A stretch of 64,000 bases of DNA from assembly GCF_022829605.1 (NCBI RefSeq), contig NZ_JAKSYD010000260.1, forward strand, positions 1 to 64,000. Direction: 5' to 3'. Position numbers and translations under genes: made by a program. The notes below the pieces were generated by a model. The model worked only from the letters and a program-made list of their open reading frames with translations. It ran no database searches and was not told where the DNA came from. Below, piece by piece: positions 26,404 to 34,898 of the stretch. This stretch comes from Methylobacterium sp. E-065 (lineage in GTDB: Bacteria; Pseudomonadota; Alphaproteobacteria; Rhizobiales; Beijerinckiaceae). Every line of letters begins with the position of its first letter. Within the stretch, counting starts at the first letter, position 1.

Positions 26404-26988
26404 TTAGCCGGCGATGTGCAGCCCCGCTGCGGCGTGCCGGCGGCGACGCTCGGTCGGGTCCTGGAACACCCCTGACCACAGGCCAAGGCGCCGCCCCCAG
26501 GCCCGGTCGGCGGCCGCCGCATAGGCGGGCGCGGCGTCGCGCTCGGGCACGGCGAGACCGTGGGCCACCATCCAGGCGCCGAGATCCTCATCGCCGATCC
26601 GGCACAGCGCCACGAGCGTCTCCCCACCGCCCCGCGGCTCGCAGGCGACCACCGCCTCGCCGATACGGTCGGTGAGCGCCCGGGCGGCGTCCCGGCCGCA
26701 GGCATAGGTCCGGTCTTGCGCGTCCGAGCAGGTCTGGTCGGCATCCGGCGCGACGATGCCGGCCAGGCTGACCTGACGCGCGCCGACACGGAGGGTGCCG
26801 CCGTCGATCACCTGGGCGGGGCCCTGAAGGACCTCGCCGGCCCGGGCAGGTGTATGCCCTGCGAGGCCGCCGGCCAGGAGCACCGCCAGCAGCGGCAGGC
26901 GCGACCGGCCGGCTTTGTCGTCCGGGCAGAGGAGGGTGCCGGCAAGACCGGCCGCGCAGGCGAGGAGGGCACCGAGGATCAGCGACAT
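26404..26988 (-). CDS. Membrane-anchored thermonuclease-like protein
   Basis: 194 residues from ATG 26988. Two N-terminal hydrophobic segments (LILGALLACAAGLAGTLL and LLAVLLAGGLAGHTPARAG) precede an SNase-like (Staphylococcus nuclease) domain: QVIDGGTLRVGARQVSLAGIVAPDAD and later WGRRLGLWSGVFQDPTERRR. In active members the first motif is VIDGDT; here the second Asp is Gly, and the usual GIDAPE is GIVAPD. Catalysis is therefore doubtful. Four or more cysteines could form disulfides. Confidence 0.7.
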   Translation of the reverse strand: MSLILGALLACAAGLAGTLLCPDDKAGRSRLPLLAVLLAGGLAGHTPARAGEVLQGPAQVIDGGTLRVGARQVSLAGIVAPDADQTCSDAQDRTYACGRDAARALTDRIGEAVVACEPRGGGETLVALCRIGDEDLGAWMVAHGLAVPERDAAPAYAAAADRAWGRRLGLWSGVFQDPTERRRRHAAAGLHIAG

Positions 26989-27099
26989 GGTTTCAGGTCT
27001 CCGGACGGGGTATGGCCCCCTTGTGCCGAAGCCCAGCCCCGCGATCCTGACGGCGCCTGTCAGCCTCCCGTCAGGCAAAGCGCGCTACCGCGTCCCCGC

Positions 27100-27402
27100 A
27101 TGAATGCCCGCCGCGCCGCCTTGCTCTGCCTGTTCGCCGTCCTCGCCGGCGCACCCGCATCCGCGTCCGAGGACGCCGACCGCGCCCGCCAGGCCCTGGA
27201 GAAGGGCGAGATCCGCCCCCTCGACGAGATCCTGCACGCCGCCCGCGAAGCGGTGCCGGGCGATGTCGTGTCGGTCGATCTGAAGCGCGACGACGGGCGT
27301 TGGCGCTACAAGCTGCGCATCCTCGGCGCCGACGGGAAGCGCCGGACCGTCAAGGTCGATGCCGGCTCGGCCAAGATCCTGGACGACGACGACGATGATT
27401 GA
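27100..27402 (+). CDS. PepSY-domain secreted protein, 100 aa
   Basis: ATG 27100 gives a signal peptide (MNARRAALLCLFAVLAGAPASAS). The PepSY-like domain covers ARQALEKGEIRPLDEILHAAR and then VDLKRDDGRWRYKLRILGADGKRRTVKVDA. The tail is a run of aspartates (DDDDDD). It lies 15 bp before the response-regulator gene, an arrangement typical of two-component systems whose periplasmic PepSY protein is a sensor accessory. Confidence 0.85.
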   Translation: MNARRAALLCLFAVLAGAPASASEDADRARQALEKGEIRPLDEILHAAREAVPGDVVSVDLKRDDGRWRYKLRILGADGKRRTVKVDAGSAKILDDDDDD

Positions 27403-27417
27403 GGAACAGGGTCATCC

Positions 27418-28086
27418 GTGCGCGTCCTGATCGTCGAGGACGAGCCCCGCATCGCCGCCGATATCCGCCAGGGCCTGGAGCGGGCCGGCTACGTCGCCGA
27501 CGTGGTGGCGGACGGGGAGGCCGCGTGGTTCCGCGGCGAGACCGAGGCCTACGACGCAATGGTGCTCGATCTCGGCCTGCCGCGCCTGGATGGGCTCGGG
27601 GTGCTGCGGCGGCTGCGCGCCGCCGACGTCGCGCTGCCAGTGCTGATCCTCACCGCCCGGGACGGCTGGCGCGAGCGCGTCGAGGGCATCGATGCCGGGG
27701 CCGACGACTATCTCGTCAAGCCGTTCCGCATGGAAGAACTGGTGGCGCGACTCAGGGCGATCCTCCGGCGCACCGCCGGCCATGCCTCGCCGATCCTGCG
27801 CGCGGGCGCCGTAGAGCTCGACACCCGGACCCGGGCGGTCAGCGTCGATGGCCGCCCGACCGAGTTGACCGCCCTGGAATACCGGCTCCTGGCGTTCCTG
27901 CTGCACCGGCCGGGGCAGGTGGTGCCGGCAGGCGAGTTGCTCGACCACCTCCACGGGGTCGGCACCGAGCGCGAGGCGAATGCCCTGGAGGCGCTGCTCA
28001 CCCGCCTGCGCCGCAAGCTCGGGCCGGGGGTGATCGAGACCCGGCGCGGCCAGGGCTACAGTGTCCCGGCCGCGGACGGCCCATGA
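27418..28086 (+). CDS. OmpR/PhoB-type response regulator
   Basis: 222 residues from GTG 27418. The receiver domain has phospho-acceptor Asp51 in DAMVLDLGLPRLDG and the switch Lys in DDYLVKPFRM. The winged-helix DNA-binding domain (TALEYRLLAFLLHRPGQVV, then LRRKLGPGVIETRRGQGY) follows. Its TGA overlaps the kinase ATG (ATGA), so the two are coupled. Together with the PepSY gene it forms an operon. Confidence 0.95.
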   Translation: MRVLIVEDEPRIAADIRQGLERAGYVADVVADGEAAWFRGETEAYDAMVLDLGLPRLDGLGVLRRLRAADVALPVLILTARDGWRERVEGIDAGADDYLVKPFRMEELVARLRAILRRTAGHASPILRAGAVELDTRTRAVSVDGRPTELTALEYRLLAFLLHRPGQVVPAGELLDHLHGVGTEREANALEALLTRLRRKLGPGVIETRRGQGYSVPAADGP

Positions 28087-29417
28087 GCCGGGATTCGCTC
28101 CGCCTCCGGCTCGGCCTCGCGGCGGCGGCCTTGATCGCCCTGGCGCTCCTGCTCGCCGGGATCGGGCTGACTGTGATCCTCGACCGGGTGCTCGACGCGC
28201 GCACCGCCGACGGCCTCGACCGGACCGCCAAGCTGATCGCCGGCCGGGTCACCCTCGCCCCGGACGGCAACCCGACGCTCTCCCGGGAGCCCCCGGACCC
28301 ACGCTTCGCCACGCCCTATGGCGGCCTGTACTGGCAGGTGGAGGCGGGATCCCACGTCCTGCGGTCGCGCTCGCTCTGGGACAAGAGCCTGGAATTGGGC
28401 AAGGCGAACGCGGCCGGCACCGTCGACGCGACCGGGCCGGACGGCGGCCGGCTCATCGCGGTGATCCAGCCCCTCACGATCGGGCCGAGCGGCGCCGAGA
28501 CCGATCTGCGGGTGATCGTGGCCGAGGATCGGCGCAACCTCGCGGCGAGCCGGACGACCTTCCTGCGCCTGCTCGTCCCGGCGCTCGTCGCCCTGTTCGT
28601 CGTGCTGACGCTGGCGATGGCGCTGTTCGTGCGCCGGGCGCTGGCACCGTTCCGGCTGCTGCAATCGGATCTCCTGGCGGTCCATGCCGGGACGCGGACA
28701 CGGCTGCCGGAGCATTTCCCCGACGAGGTCCGGCCGCTGGTCGCCGACCTCAACCGGCTGCTCGACGCGCAGGAGCGGGCTCTGATCCGCGCCCGGGACG
28801 CGGCCGCCGACATGGCCCACGGCCTCAAGACGCCGCTTGCCGTGCTCGACGCCCTGGCGCGCCGGACCGGCCCCGCGGATCCGGCCCTCTCGGCCGAGAT
28901 CGCCGAGCAGGCGCGGGCGATGGGCGGGCAGGTCGAACGGGCGCTCGCCCGGGCGCGGATCGCCGCCGCCGGCGACCTGCGGCGGCGCTCCTGCCGGGTG
29001 GCCCCGGTGGCGGAGCGGCTCGTCGCGACGATGCGCCGGCTGCCGGAGGGGGATTCCCTCGACTGGGCGGTGTCGGTTCCGGAGGCTCTCGCCTATCCGG
29101 GGGAGGAGGGGGAGCTGATGGAGGTGCTGGGCAACCTCCTCGACAACGGGCGGAAATGGGCCCATCGCCGCGTGCGGATCACCGGGGAGACCGGACCCGG
29201 GGGCCCGAGCCTCGCCGTGGACGATGACGGCCCCGGCATGAGCGCGGCGGCGATCGCGGGGATCGGCCGTGGTCAGCGCTGGGACGAGACCCGGCCAGGG
29301 ACCGGCTTCGGCATCGCCATCGCCCGAGACGTGGCCGAGGCCGCAGGGGCGCAGCTCGATTTCGGGCGCTCGGAGTTCGGGGGCCTGCGGGCCGCGCTGC
29401 GCTGGCCGGGCGGGTAG
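28083..29417 (+). CDS. Sensor histidine kinase
   Basis: 444 residues. Two transmembrane helices (LAAAALIALALLLAGIGLTV and LLVPALVALFVVLTLAMALF) flank a periplasmic sensor of about 130 residues. A HAMP-like linker is followed by the dimerisation motif with phospho-His246 (DMAHGLKTPLAVLDAL). The ATPase domain has the N box (LGNLLDNGRKWA), G1 (VDDDGPGMS) and G2 (GTGFGIAIARD). It partners the response regulator with which it overlaps. It resembles the PhoQ/QseC class. Confidence 0.95.
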   Translation: MSRDSLRLRLGLAAAALIALALLLAGIGLTVILDRVLDARTADGLDRTAKLIAGRVTLAPDGNPTLSREPPDPRFATPYGGLYWQVEAGSHVLRSRSLWDKSLELGKANAAGTVDATGPDGGRLIAVIQPLTIGPSGAETDLRVIVAEDRRNLAASRTTFLRLLVPALVALFVVLTLAMALFVRRALAPFRLLQSDLLAVHAGTRTRLPEHFPDEVRPLVADLNRLLDAQERALIRARDAAADMAHGLKTPLAVLDALARRTGPADPALSAEIAEQARAMGGQVERALARARIAAAGDLRRRSCRVAPVAERLVATMRRLPEGDSLDWAVSVPEALAYPGEEGELMEVLGNLLDNGRKWAHRRVRITGETGPGGPSLAVDDDGPGMSAAAIAGIGRGQRWDETRPGTGFGIAIARDVAEAAGAQLDFGRSEFGGLRAALRWPGG

Positions 29418-29442
29418 GCCGGCCGCTTCCCCGAGCCGCGCC

Positions 29443-30171
29443 CTAGCGCCCGCCCTCGGCGACGTCGCGGCGGAGCAGGAACACGCCTTGCGCGCCGAAC
29501 AGGTTCCACACCCACCAGGGCATCGAGAACCGCATCGGCCGGCCGCGGGCGTTGAGCGCGGTTGCGTGCTCGATCCGGGCGCCGATCAGCCGGCAGAGCC
29601 CGACGAAATCGCGGATCGTGCAATGGTGGATGTTGGGGGTCTCCCACCACGCGTCGGGCATGATCTCGGTGACCGGCATGCGCCCGCGCAGGGCGAGTTC
29701 CGACCGGACCCGCCAATGCCCGAAATTCGGGAACGAGATGATCACCTGCCGCCCGATCCGCAGCAGGTGCTCCAGCACCACCCGCGGGTTGCGGGTCGCC
29801 TGGATGGTCTGGGACAGGACCACCACGTCGAAGGCGCCGTCGGGATAGTTGGCGAGGTCGGTGTCGGCGTCGCCCTGGATCACCGAGAGGCCTCGGGCGA
29901 GGCAGGCATTCACCCCCTCCCGGGTCAGCTCGATCCCGCGCCCGTCGATGCCCCGGCGGTCGCGCAGGAGCGCCAGCAACGAGCCGTCGCCGCAGCCGAT
30001 GTCGAGGACCCGGGCGCCCGCCGGGACGAGGCCGAGCACCACGAGGTGATCGACCCGCGCGCCGTTGTTCTCGGCCGCGTGGGGGAGGGCATCCGCGCTC
30101 TCCCAGGGGGCGCCGTGACGAGCCTTGCCCAGCGGCAGCTTGCCGAACATCATCCTGCCGGACCCGGTCAC
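29443..30171 (-). CDS. metW: Methionine biosynthesis protein MetW
   Basis: 242 residues from GTG 30171, which overlaps the metX stop (GTGA); ATG 30153 is an alternative start. A class-I methyltransferase fold: RVLDIGCGDGSLLALL near residue 50, DGRGIELTREG and DVVVLSQTIQATRNP. MetW works with MetX in the direct sulfhydrylation pathway from homoserine, although its precise activity is debated. The adjacent metX confirms the identity. Confidence 0.93.
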   Translation of the reverse strand: MTGSGRMMFGKLPLGKARHGAPWESADALPHAAENNGARVDHLVVLGLVPAGARVLDIGCGDGSLLALLRDRRGIDGRGIELTREGVNACLARGLSVIQGDADTDLANYPDGAFDVVVLSQTIQATRNPRVVLEHLLRIGRQVIISFPNFGHWRVRSELALRGRMPVTEIMPDAWWETPNIHHCTIRDFVGLCRLIGARIEHATALNARGRPMRFSMPWWVWNLFGAQGVFLLRRDVAEGGR

Positions 30172-31373
30172 AGGCCGCGCGCCCGGGCGGCGGCGTCGAT
30201 GAAGCCGCGGGCGGCCGAGAACATCGCCGGCTCGTCGAGCAGGAAGGCGTCGTGGCCCTTGTCGCTCTCGACCTCCACGAAGGCGACCGGCGCCGCCGCG
30301 GCGTTGAGCGCATGGACGATCGCACGGGATTCCCGGGTCGGGAACAGCCAGTCCGAGGTGAAGGAGATCACGCAGAAGCGGGTCTTCGTGCCCCGGAACG
30401 CGTTGGCCAGCACGCCGCCATGGTCTTCGGCGAGGTCGAAATAATCCATCGCCCGGGTGAGGTAGAGATAGGCATTGGCGTCGAACCGCTCGACGAAGCT
30501 CAGGCCCTGGTGGCGCAGGTAGCTCTCGATCTGGAAATCGGCGTTGAACGAGAAGGTCGGCGCCGAGCCGCCCTGGAAGCGGCGGCCGAACTTCCGGTGC
30601 AGGGCCGGCTCGGAGAGATAGGTGATGTGCGCGCCCATCCGGGCGACGCCGAGCCCCTTGGCGGGCCGGGTGCCGGCTTCGAGATAGCGCCCGTCGGCCC
30701 AGGCCGGGTCGGCCATGATCGCCTGCCGGCCGACCTCGTGGAACGCGATGTTCTGCGCCGAATGGCGGGGGCCGGTGGCGATCGGCATCGCGGCGAAGAC
30801 GCGATCGGGATAGAGGGCCGCCCATTGCAGCACCTGCATCCCACCCATCGAGCCGCCGATGCACAGGAACAGGTCCTGCACGCCGAGATGCTCCAACAAC
30901 ATCTGTTGCGCGCGGACCATGTCGCGGATCGTCACCAGCGGGAAGTTCAGCCCGTAGGGACGGCCCGTCGCCGGGTCGATCGAAGCCGGGCCGGTGGAGC
31001 CCATGCAGGAGCCGATGACGTTCGAGCAGACCACGAAGTAGCGATCCGTGTCGATCGGCTTGCCGGGGCCGACCAGCGTCTCCCACCAGCCGCCCTTGCC
31101 GGTCACCGGATGGGTGTGGGCGAAATACTGATCGCCCGTGAGCGCGTGGCAGATCAGCACCGCGTTCGAACGCGCGGCGTTGAGCGTGCCGGCGGTCTGG
31201 TAGGCGATCTGGAACGGCGCGAGTTCGACCCCCGCATCGGTGAGGAGTGGCCGGTCCGTACCGAAGCACGCGACCGGGCTCTTCGGGTCGAGCGCCTGCG
31301 AGCGCTCGGAGGCGCGCTGGGTCGGCTCGTCGATCGGGTCCGGCCGCAGGGCCGTGTCCGGTTGGGTGTCCAT
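30168..31373 (-). CDS. metX: Homoserine O-acetyl/succinyl-transferase
   Basis: 401 residues of an alpha/beta hydrolase that acylates homoserine, the first committed step of methionine synthesis. Nucleophile Ser175 in CIGGSMGGMQ, Asp in FTSDWLFPT, His in SDKGHDAFLLD. ATG 31373 is preceded by about 150 bp of leader containing an inverted repeat. The acyl donor cannot be told from the sequence by eye. It is followed by overlapping metW. Confidence 0.96.
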   Translation of the reverse strand: MDTQPDTALRPDPIDEPTQRASERSQALDPKSPVACFGTDRPLLTDAGVELAPFQIAYQTAGTLNAARSNAVLICHALTGDQYFAHTHPVTGKGGWWETLVGPGKPIDTDRYFVVCSNVIGSCMGSTGPASIDPATGRPYGLNFPLVTIRDMVRAQQMLLEHLGVQDLFLCIGGSMGGMQVLQWAALYPDRVFAAMPIATGPRHSAQNIAFHEVGRQAIMADPAWADGRYLEAGTRPAKGLGVARMGAHITYLSEPALHRKFGRRFQGGSAPTFSFNADFQIESYLRHQGLSFVERFDANAYLYLTRAMDYFDLAEDHGGVLANAFRGTKTRFCVISFTSDWLFPTRESRAIVHALNAAAAPVAFVEVESDKGHDAFLLDEPAMFSAARGFIDAAARARGL

Positions 31374-31388
31374 GGCGGGTCTTGACGA

Positions 31389-31425
31389 CCGTGTCTCTGA
31401 GCGGGTCCGGACCGGGAGAGCACGG
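31389..31425 (-). promoter_or_regulatory. Inverted repeat in the metX leader
   Basis: On the minus strand CCGTG pairs with CACGG at the ends, then CTCT with AGAG, and the centre holds the palindrome GGTCCGGACC. It begins 16 bp upstream of the metX ATG. It could be an RNA hairpin controlling metX or an operator. It does not fit the SAM-II riboswitch consensus. Confidence 0.35.
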
Positions 31426-31521
31426 TTTCGCCTGACGCGCCGCCCTCGCCCGATGCGGCCAGCGAGGCTCCGGAGGTAATGCGCGGGGCGGCCAGCGTCA
31501 ACGCGCCCCGCCGGTGCGGCT

Positions 31522-31676
31522 TTACCGACCGCCGCGCCAGTCGGAGACACCCGCCGTCCAACGGCCCTCGACCGACCGGTCGGCCATGGCCGATGTCAGG
31601 GTCTGCCGGGCCCTCATCCAGGCGGGCTCGACCATGCAGACCCGCCGTCCCGGACGATGTCGAAAAACTGGCTCAT
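31522..31676 (-). pseudogene. Small frameshifted gene, about 51 residues if repaired
   Basis: ATG 31676 has a very good ribosome site (GGAGGGGA, 2 bases before ATG) and reads MSQFFDIVRDGG before going out of frame. A second frame from CMVEPAWMRARQ through TSAMADRSVEGRW to TAA at 31522-31524 follows on. The span of 155 bp is one base short of a whole number of codons. Both halves have the tone of a real small protein, so one missing base is likely. No family recognised. Confidence 0.4.
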
Positions 31677-31772
31677 CTTCCCCTCCGTCCTCTGATGGCG
31701 AAGGTCTCGATCGGGAAGCCAAGCGTCGCAGTGTGGTCGAGCACGTGCGGGCCCGCGGGCGCTGCCTCCGGC

Positions 31773-31952
31773 TCAGGCGATCGGGGCCGCCATCAGCGCG
31801 AGCCCCAGGGCCGGCAGCGCGACCGCAAGGGCGGCCCTGGCGTCGAGACGGTCGGCGCCGACCCCGGCCCACCAGTGCCGGCTCGCCGCGCTCTCGATCA
31901 GGATCCCGGCCAGCACGAGGGCACAACCGGCCAGAGCCTGTAGCGAAACCAT
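31773..31952 (-). CDS. Small membrane protein, 59 aa
   Basis: ATG 31952 to TGA at 31773-31775. Two hydrophobic segments: VSLQALAGCALVLAGILI and, after SRHWWAGVGADRLDAR, AALAVALPALGLALMAAPIA. It is too short to be caught by a 60-residue cutoff. The coding-like composition and hairpin topology support it. Function unknown. Confidence 0.5.
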   Translation of the reverse strand: MVSLQALAGCALVLAGILIESAASRHWWAGVGADRLDARAALAVALPALGLALMAAPIA

Positions 31953-32029
31953 GAAGACCTCATCCCGCCGCCGGCCCTCACCCAGCCGTCGAACCCACGG
32001 GTGAAGTCGATCCGATGGCCGAGGGTTCC

Positions 32030-32197
32030 TCAGCGGATCGCCGCCGCGCAGGCGGCGAAGACCAGGGCTGCGCCGGCCACGGTGATACAGCCGTTGGCCC
32101 AGGGCGCCGCGTCCACGCGCCGGAGGCGGAAATCCGCAGCGACCGAGGTGAGGATCCCGATCAGGAACAGGCTGCAGGGGATCAGGTCACCGGGCAT
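32030..32197 (-). CDS. Small membrane protein, 55 aa
   Basis: ATG 32197 (MPGDLIPCSLFLIGILTSV) follows a purine-rich GGATGGATCGAGA. Two hydrophobic stretches (LIPCSLFLIGILTSVA and CITVAGAALVFAACAAAI) are separated by a charged loop (DFRLRRVDAAPW). In size and topology it resembles the neighbouring 59-residue gene. Function unknown. Confidence 0.45.
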   Translation of the reverse strand: MPGDLIPCSLFLIGILTSVAADFRLRRVDAAPWANGCITVAGAALVFAACAAAIR

Positions 32198-32340
32198 TCT
32201 CGATCCATCCACGCATATGCCGGGCGCGGCACGCCCGTTGCGCCCTGTCTCCGGGTTCAACAGGCCGAAACGTGGCGCGTGCCCCGCGGCATTTGCGCGT
32301 CGCCGGTTTTGCCGCGGCGGGCGCGGAGGGACTATCGCCG

Positions 32341-32637
32341 TCAGAGCTTGGCTTGCGCTGGCCCCGTGTCGAAATCCTCCGGCCCCATATCCAGCAGGTC
32401 GTTGGGCGTGTCGGTCCGGTCGTAGGCGCGGCTGGCGGCCGCCTCGATTGCCGCCTGATTGCGGGCGAACAGGTCGAGGGGCGCCCCATCGGCACCCGCG
32501 CCGAACTGCTGACGCAGCACCGGGATCGGCACATCGATGCCGATCACCCGCGCGCCGTCGGTCATGGCGAAGCGAATCAGGGTGCCGTCGGCGGGCAGGA
32601 TGTGGGCGCCGCCGTCCAGGTAGCGTGTGAGGGGCAT
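32341..32637 (-). CDS. DUF1488-like protein, 98 aa
   Basis: ATG 32637 (MPLTRYLDGGAHILPADGTL) begins a small soluble domain: IRFAMTDGARVIGIDVPIPVL, then FGAGADGAPLDLFARNQAAIE. The pattern of a 'ligand-free' beta start and a later helix with D-x-L-F resembles DUF1488 proteins, which are common in this order, but I give this only as a resemblance. Confidence 0.55.
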   Translation of the reverse strand: MPLTRYLDGGAHILPADGTLIRFAMTDGARVIGIDVPIPVLRQQFGAGADGAPLDLFARNQAAIEAAASRAYDRTDTPNDLLDMGPEDFDTGPAQAKL

Positions 32638-32835
32638 GGCTTCCGTCCTTCGCGATCGGGTTGAGATCGAGACAGGTAGGGCGGCGCGGTCGTACGGGGA
32701 TGGAGCCCAGGCCTGGGCGTTTCCCATCGACGTCCTGCGATCGCGACCGAGAAACGGCCTGGGTTCACCGGCAAAGGAAATGTTGTAGACGGGCGCGAAC
32801 CGCCATCCGCACCGCGCATCCCGAGTCGCACCGCA

Positions 32836-33951
32836 ATGTCCGCCCCCCAATCCGCTCGCCCGGAACCGCGCCCCGGAGTCCTGGCGATCGACACCTACGT
32901 GCCCGGCAAGAGCGGGCGGCCCGGCGGCGGCACGGTCTACAAGCTCTCGTCCAACGAGACGCCGCTCGGCCCGAGCCCCGCGGCGCTGGCCGCGCTCCAC
33001 GCGGCGACCGCCAAGCTGGAGACCTATCCGGACGGGCGCGCCACGGCCCTGCGCTCCGCGATCGCCAGGCGCTACGGACTCGATCCCGAGCGGATCGTCT
33101 GCGGCTCGGGATCGGATGAATTGCTCTCGCTTCTGGCCTACGCGTATGGCGGGCCGGGGACCGAGGGGATCTACTCGGAGCACGGATTCCTGGTCTACCG
33201 GATCGCCATCCTGGCCTCGGGCGCCGAGCCCGTGGTGGCGCCCGAGCGCGACTTCACCACCGATGTCGACGCGATCCTGGCCCGGGTCACGGAGCGGACC
33301 CGGATCGTCTACGTCACGAATCCCAGCAACCCGACCGGCACCTACCTGCCGTTCGACGAGATCCGCCGCCTGCACGCCAGTCTGCCGCCGCAGGTGCTGC
33401 TGGTGATCGACGGCGCCTATGCCGAGTACGTGCGGGCGAATGACTACTCGGCCGGGCTCGAACTCGCGCTGGAATCCGAGAACGTCGTGATGACCCGGAC
33501 CTTCTCGAAGATCCACGGGCTGGCCGCGGTGCGGATCGGCTGGATGGTGGCGCCGGCCCATGTCGTGGACGCGGTCAACCGGATCCGGGGTCCGTTCAAC
33601 CTCTCGGGGCTGGCCATCGCCGCCGGCTCGGCCGCCATCGCGGACGAGGCGCATATGGCCTCTGCCGCCGCCCACAACGCCGAGTGGCTGCCCAAGCTCA
33701 CGGAGGGCGCCCGGGCGCTCGGCCTCACGGTCACGCCGAGCGTGGCGAATTTCGTGCTGATCCACTTCCCCGACGAACCGGGCCGCTCGGCCGCGGATGC
33801 GGACGCGTTCCTGACCGAACGTGGGCTGATCACCCGGCGCGTCACCGCCTACGGGCTGCCGAACGCCCTGCGGGTGACGGTGGCGAGCGCGGAGGCGAAC
33901 ACGGCCTTCCTGGCGGCGCTCGGCGACTTCGTGCGGGGCGCGCATGCCTGA
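32836..33951 (+). CDS. hisC: Histidinol-phosphate aminotransferase
   Basis: 371 residues, fold-type I PLP enzyme. The Schiff-base lysine is Lys225 in TFSKIHGLAAVRIGW. Other motifs: YKLSSNETPLGPSP, YPDGRATALRSAIA, TNPSNPTGTY, DGAYAEYV. It works in histidine synthesis and in such clusters may also transaminate aromatic keto acids. Its end overlaps the tyrC start by 8 bp, so the pair is co-translated. Confidence 0.95.
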   Translation: MSAPQSARPEPRPGVLAIDTYVPGKSGRPGGGTVYKLSSNETPLGPSPAALAALHAATAKLETYPDGRATALRSAIARRYGLDPERIVCGSGSDELLSLLAYAYGGPGTEGIYSEHGFLVYRIAILASGAEPVVAPERDFTTDVDAILARVTERTRIVYVTNPSNPTGTYLPFDEIRRLHASLPPQVLLVIDGAYAEYVRANDYSAGLELALESENVVMTRTFSKIHGLAAVRIGWMVAPAHVVDAVNRIRGPFNLSGLAIAAGSAAIADEAHMASAAAHNAEWLPKLTEGARALGLTVTPSVANFVLIHFPDEPGRSAADADAFLTERGLITRRVTAYGLPNALRVTVASAEANTAFLAALGDFVRGAHA

Positions 33952-34885
33952 GACCTCCACGGCCGAGCCCCCTCTCGGCCGCCTCGCCATCGTCGGCCTG
34001 GGCCTGATCGGCTCCTCGATCGCCCGGGCGGCGCGGCGCTACGGTCTCGCCCGCACGATCGTGGCTTTGGACCGCGATCCGGCCGTGCGCGCACGGGTCC
34101 GAGAACTCGGCATCGCCGATGTCGTCACCGGCGACCCGGCGGAGGGTGCGGCCGAGACCGACCTCGTGATCCTGTGCGTACCGGTCGGCGCCATCGGCGC
34201 GGCGGCGGCCGAGTTGGCGCCACATCTCAAGCCCGGCGCGATCGTGTCGGATGTCGGCTCGGTGAAGGGCGCCGTGGTGGCGGCGATTCAGCCGCATCTG
34301 CCCCACGGCGTCGCCCTGGTCCCCGGCCACCCGATCGCCGGAACCGAGTTCTCGGGGCCGGATGCGGGCTTCGCCACCCTGTTCCAGGGCCGCTGGTGCA
34401 TCCTGACCCCGCCCGAGGGCACCGACCCGGCGGCGATCGAGGCCGTCCACGCCCTGTGGGCCGGGATGGGTGCCAATGTCGAGACGATGAGCGCCGAGCA
34501 CCACGACCATGTGCTGGCCATCACCAGCCATCTGCCGCACCTGATCGCCTACAACATCGTGGGTACCGCGGCGGAGCTGGAGGAGGCGACGCAATCCGAG
34601 GTGATCAAGTTCTCGGCGAGCGGGTTCCGCGACTTCACCCGCATCGCCGCCTCGGACCCGACCATGTGGCGCGACATCTTCCTCAACAACCGCGAGGCGG
34701 TTCTGGAGATGCTCGGGCGGTTCAACGAGGACCTCTCGGCGCTCGCCAAGGCGGTGCGCTGGGGCGACGGCGAGGCGCTGCACGCGATGTTCACCCGCAC
34801 CCGGGCGATCCGGCGCAGCATCGTGGCCCAGGGCCAGGAGACTGCGGCGCCGGATTTCGGACGGCCGCGGCCGCCGGACGAATAG
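33944..34885 (+). CDS. tyrC: Prephenate/arogenate dehydrogenase
   Basis: 313 residues. Rossmann motif GLGLIGSSIARAARR near the N-terminus, then VILCVPVGA, SDVGSVKGAVV, and the substrate motif HPIAGTEFSG. It oxidises prephenate (or arogenate) for tyrosine synthesis. The start ATG 33944 is inside the end of hisC. The hisC-tyrC pair next to metXW is common in alphaproteobacteria. Confidence 0.95.
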   Translation: MPETSTAEPPLGRLAIVGLGLIGSSIARAARRYGLARTIVALDRDPAVRARVRELGIADVVTGDPAEGAAETDLVILCVPVGAIGAAAAELAPHLKPGAIVSDVGSVKGAVVAAIQPHLPHGVALVPGHPIAGTEFSGPDAGFATLFQGRWCILTPPEGTDPAAIEAVHALWAGMGANVETMSAEHHDHVLAITSHLPHLIAYNIVGTAAELEEATQSEVIKFSASGFRDFTRIAASDPTMWRDIFLNNREAVLEMLGRFNEDLSALAKAVRWGDGEALHAMFTRTRAIRRSIVAQGQETAAPDFGRPRPPDE

Positions 34886-34898
34886 GACGCGCCGTCGC

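Noticed and set aside
29273..30325. Long alternative minus-strand frame across metW and the metX end
   Set aside because: Arg/Ala/Pro-rich shadow of metW in another frame; metW has clear SAM-binding motifs.
31374..31520. SAM-II riboswitch before metX
   Set aside because: The leader lacks the conserved purine-rich and GCUAAA-type pseudoknot parts. Only a generic hairpin is present.
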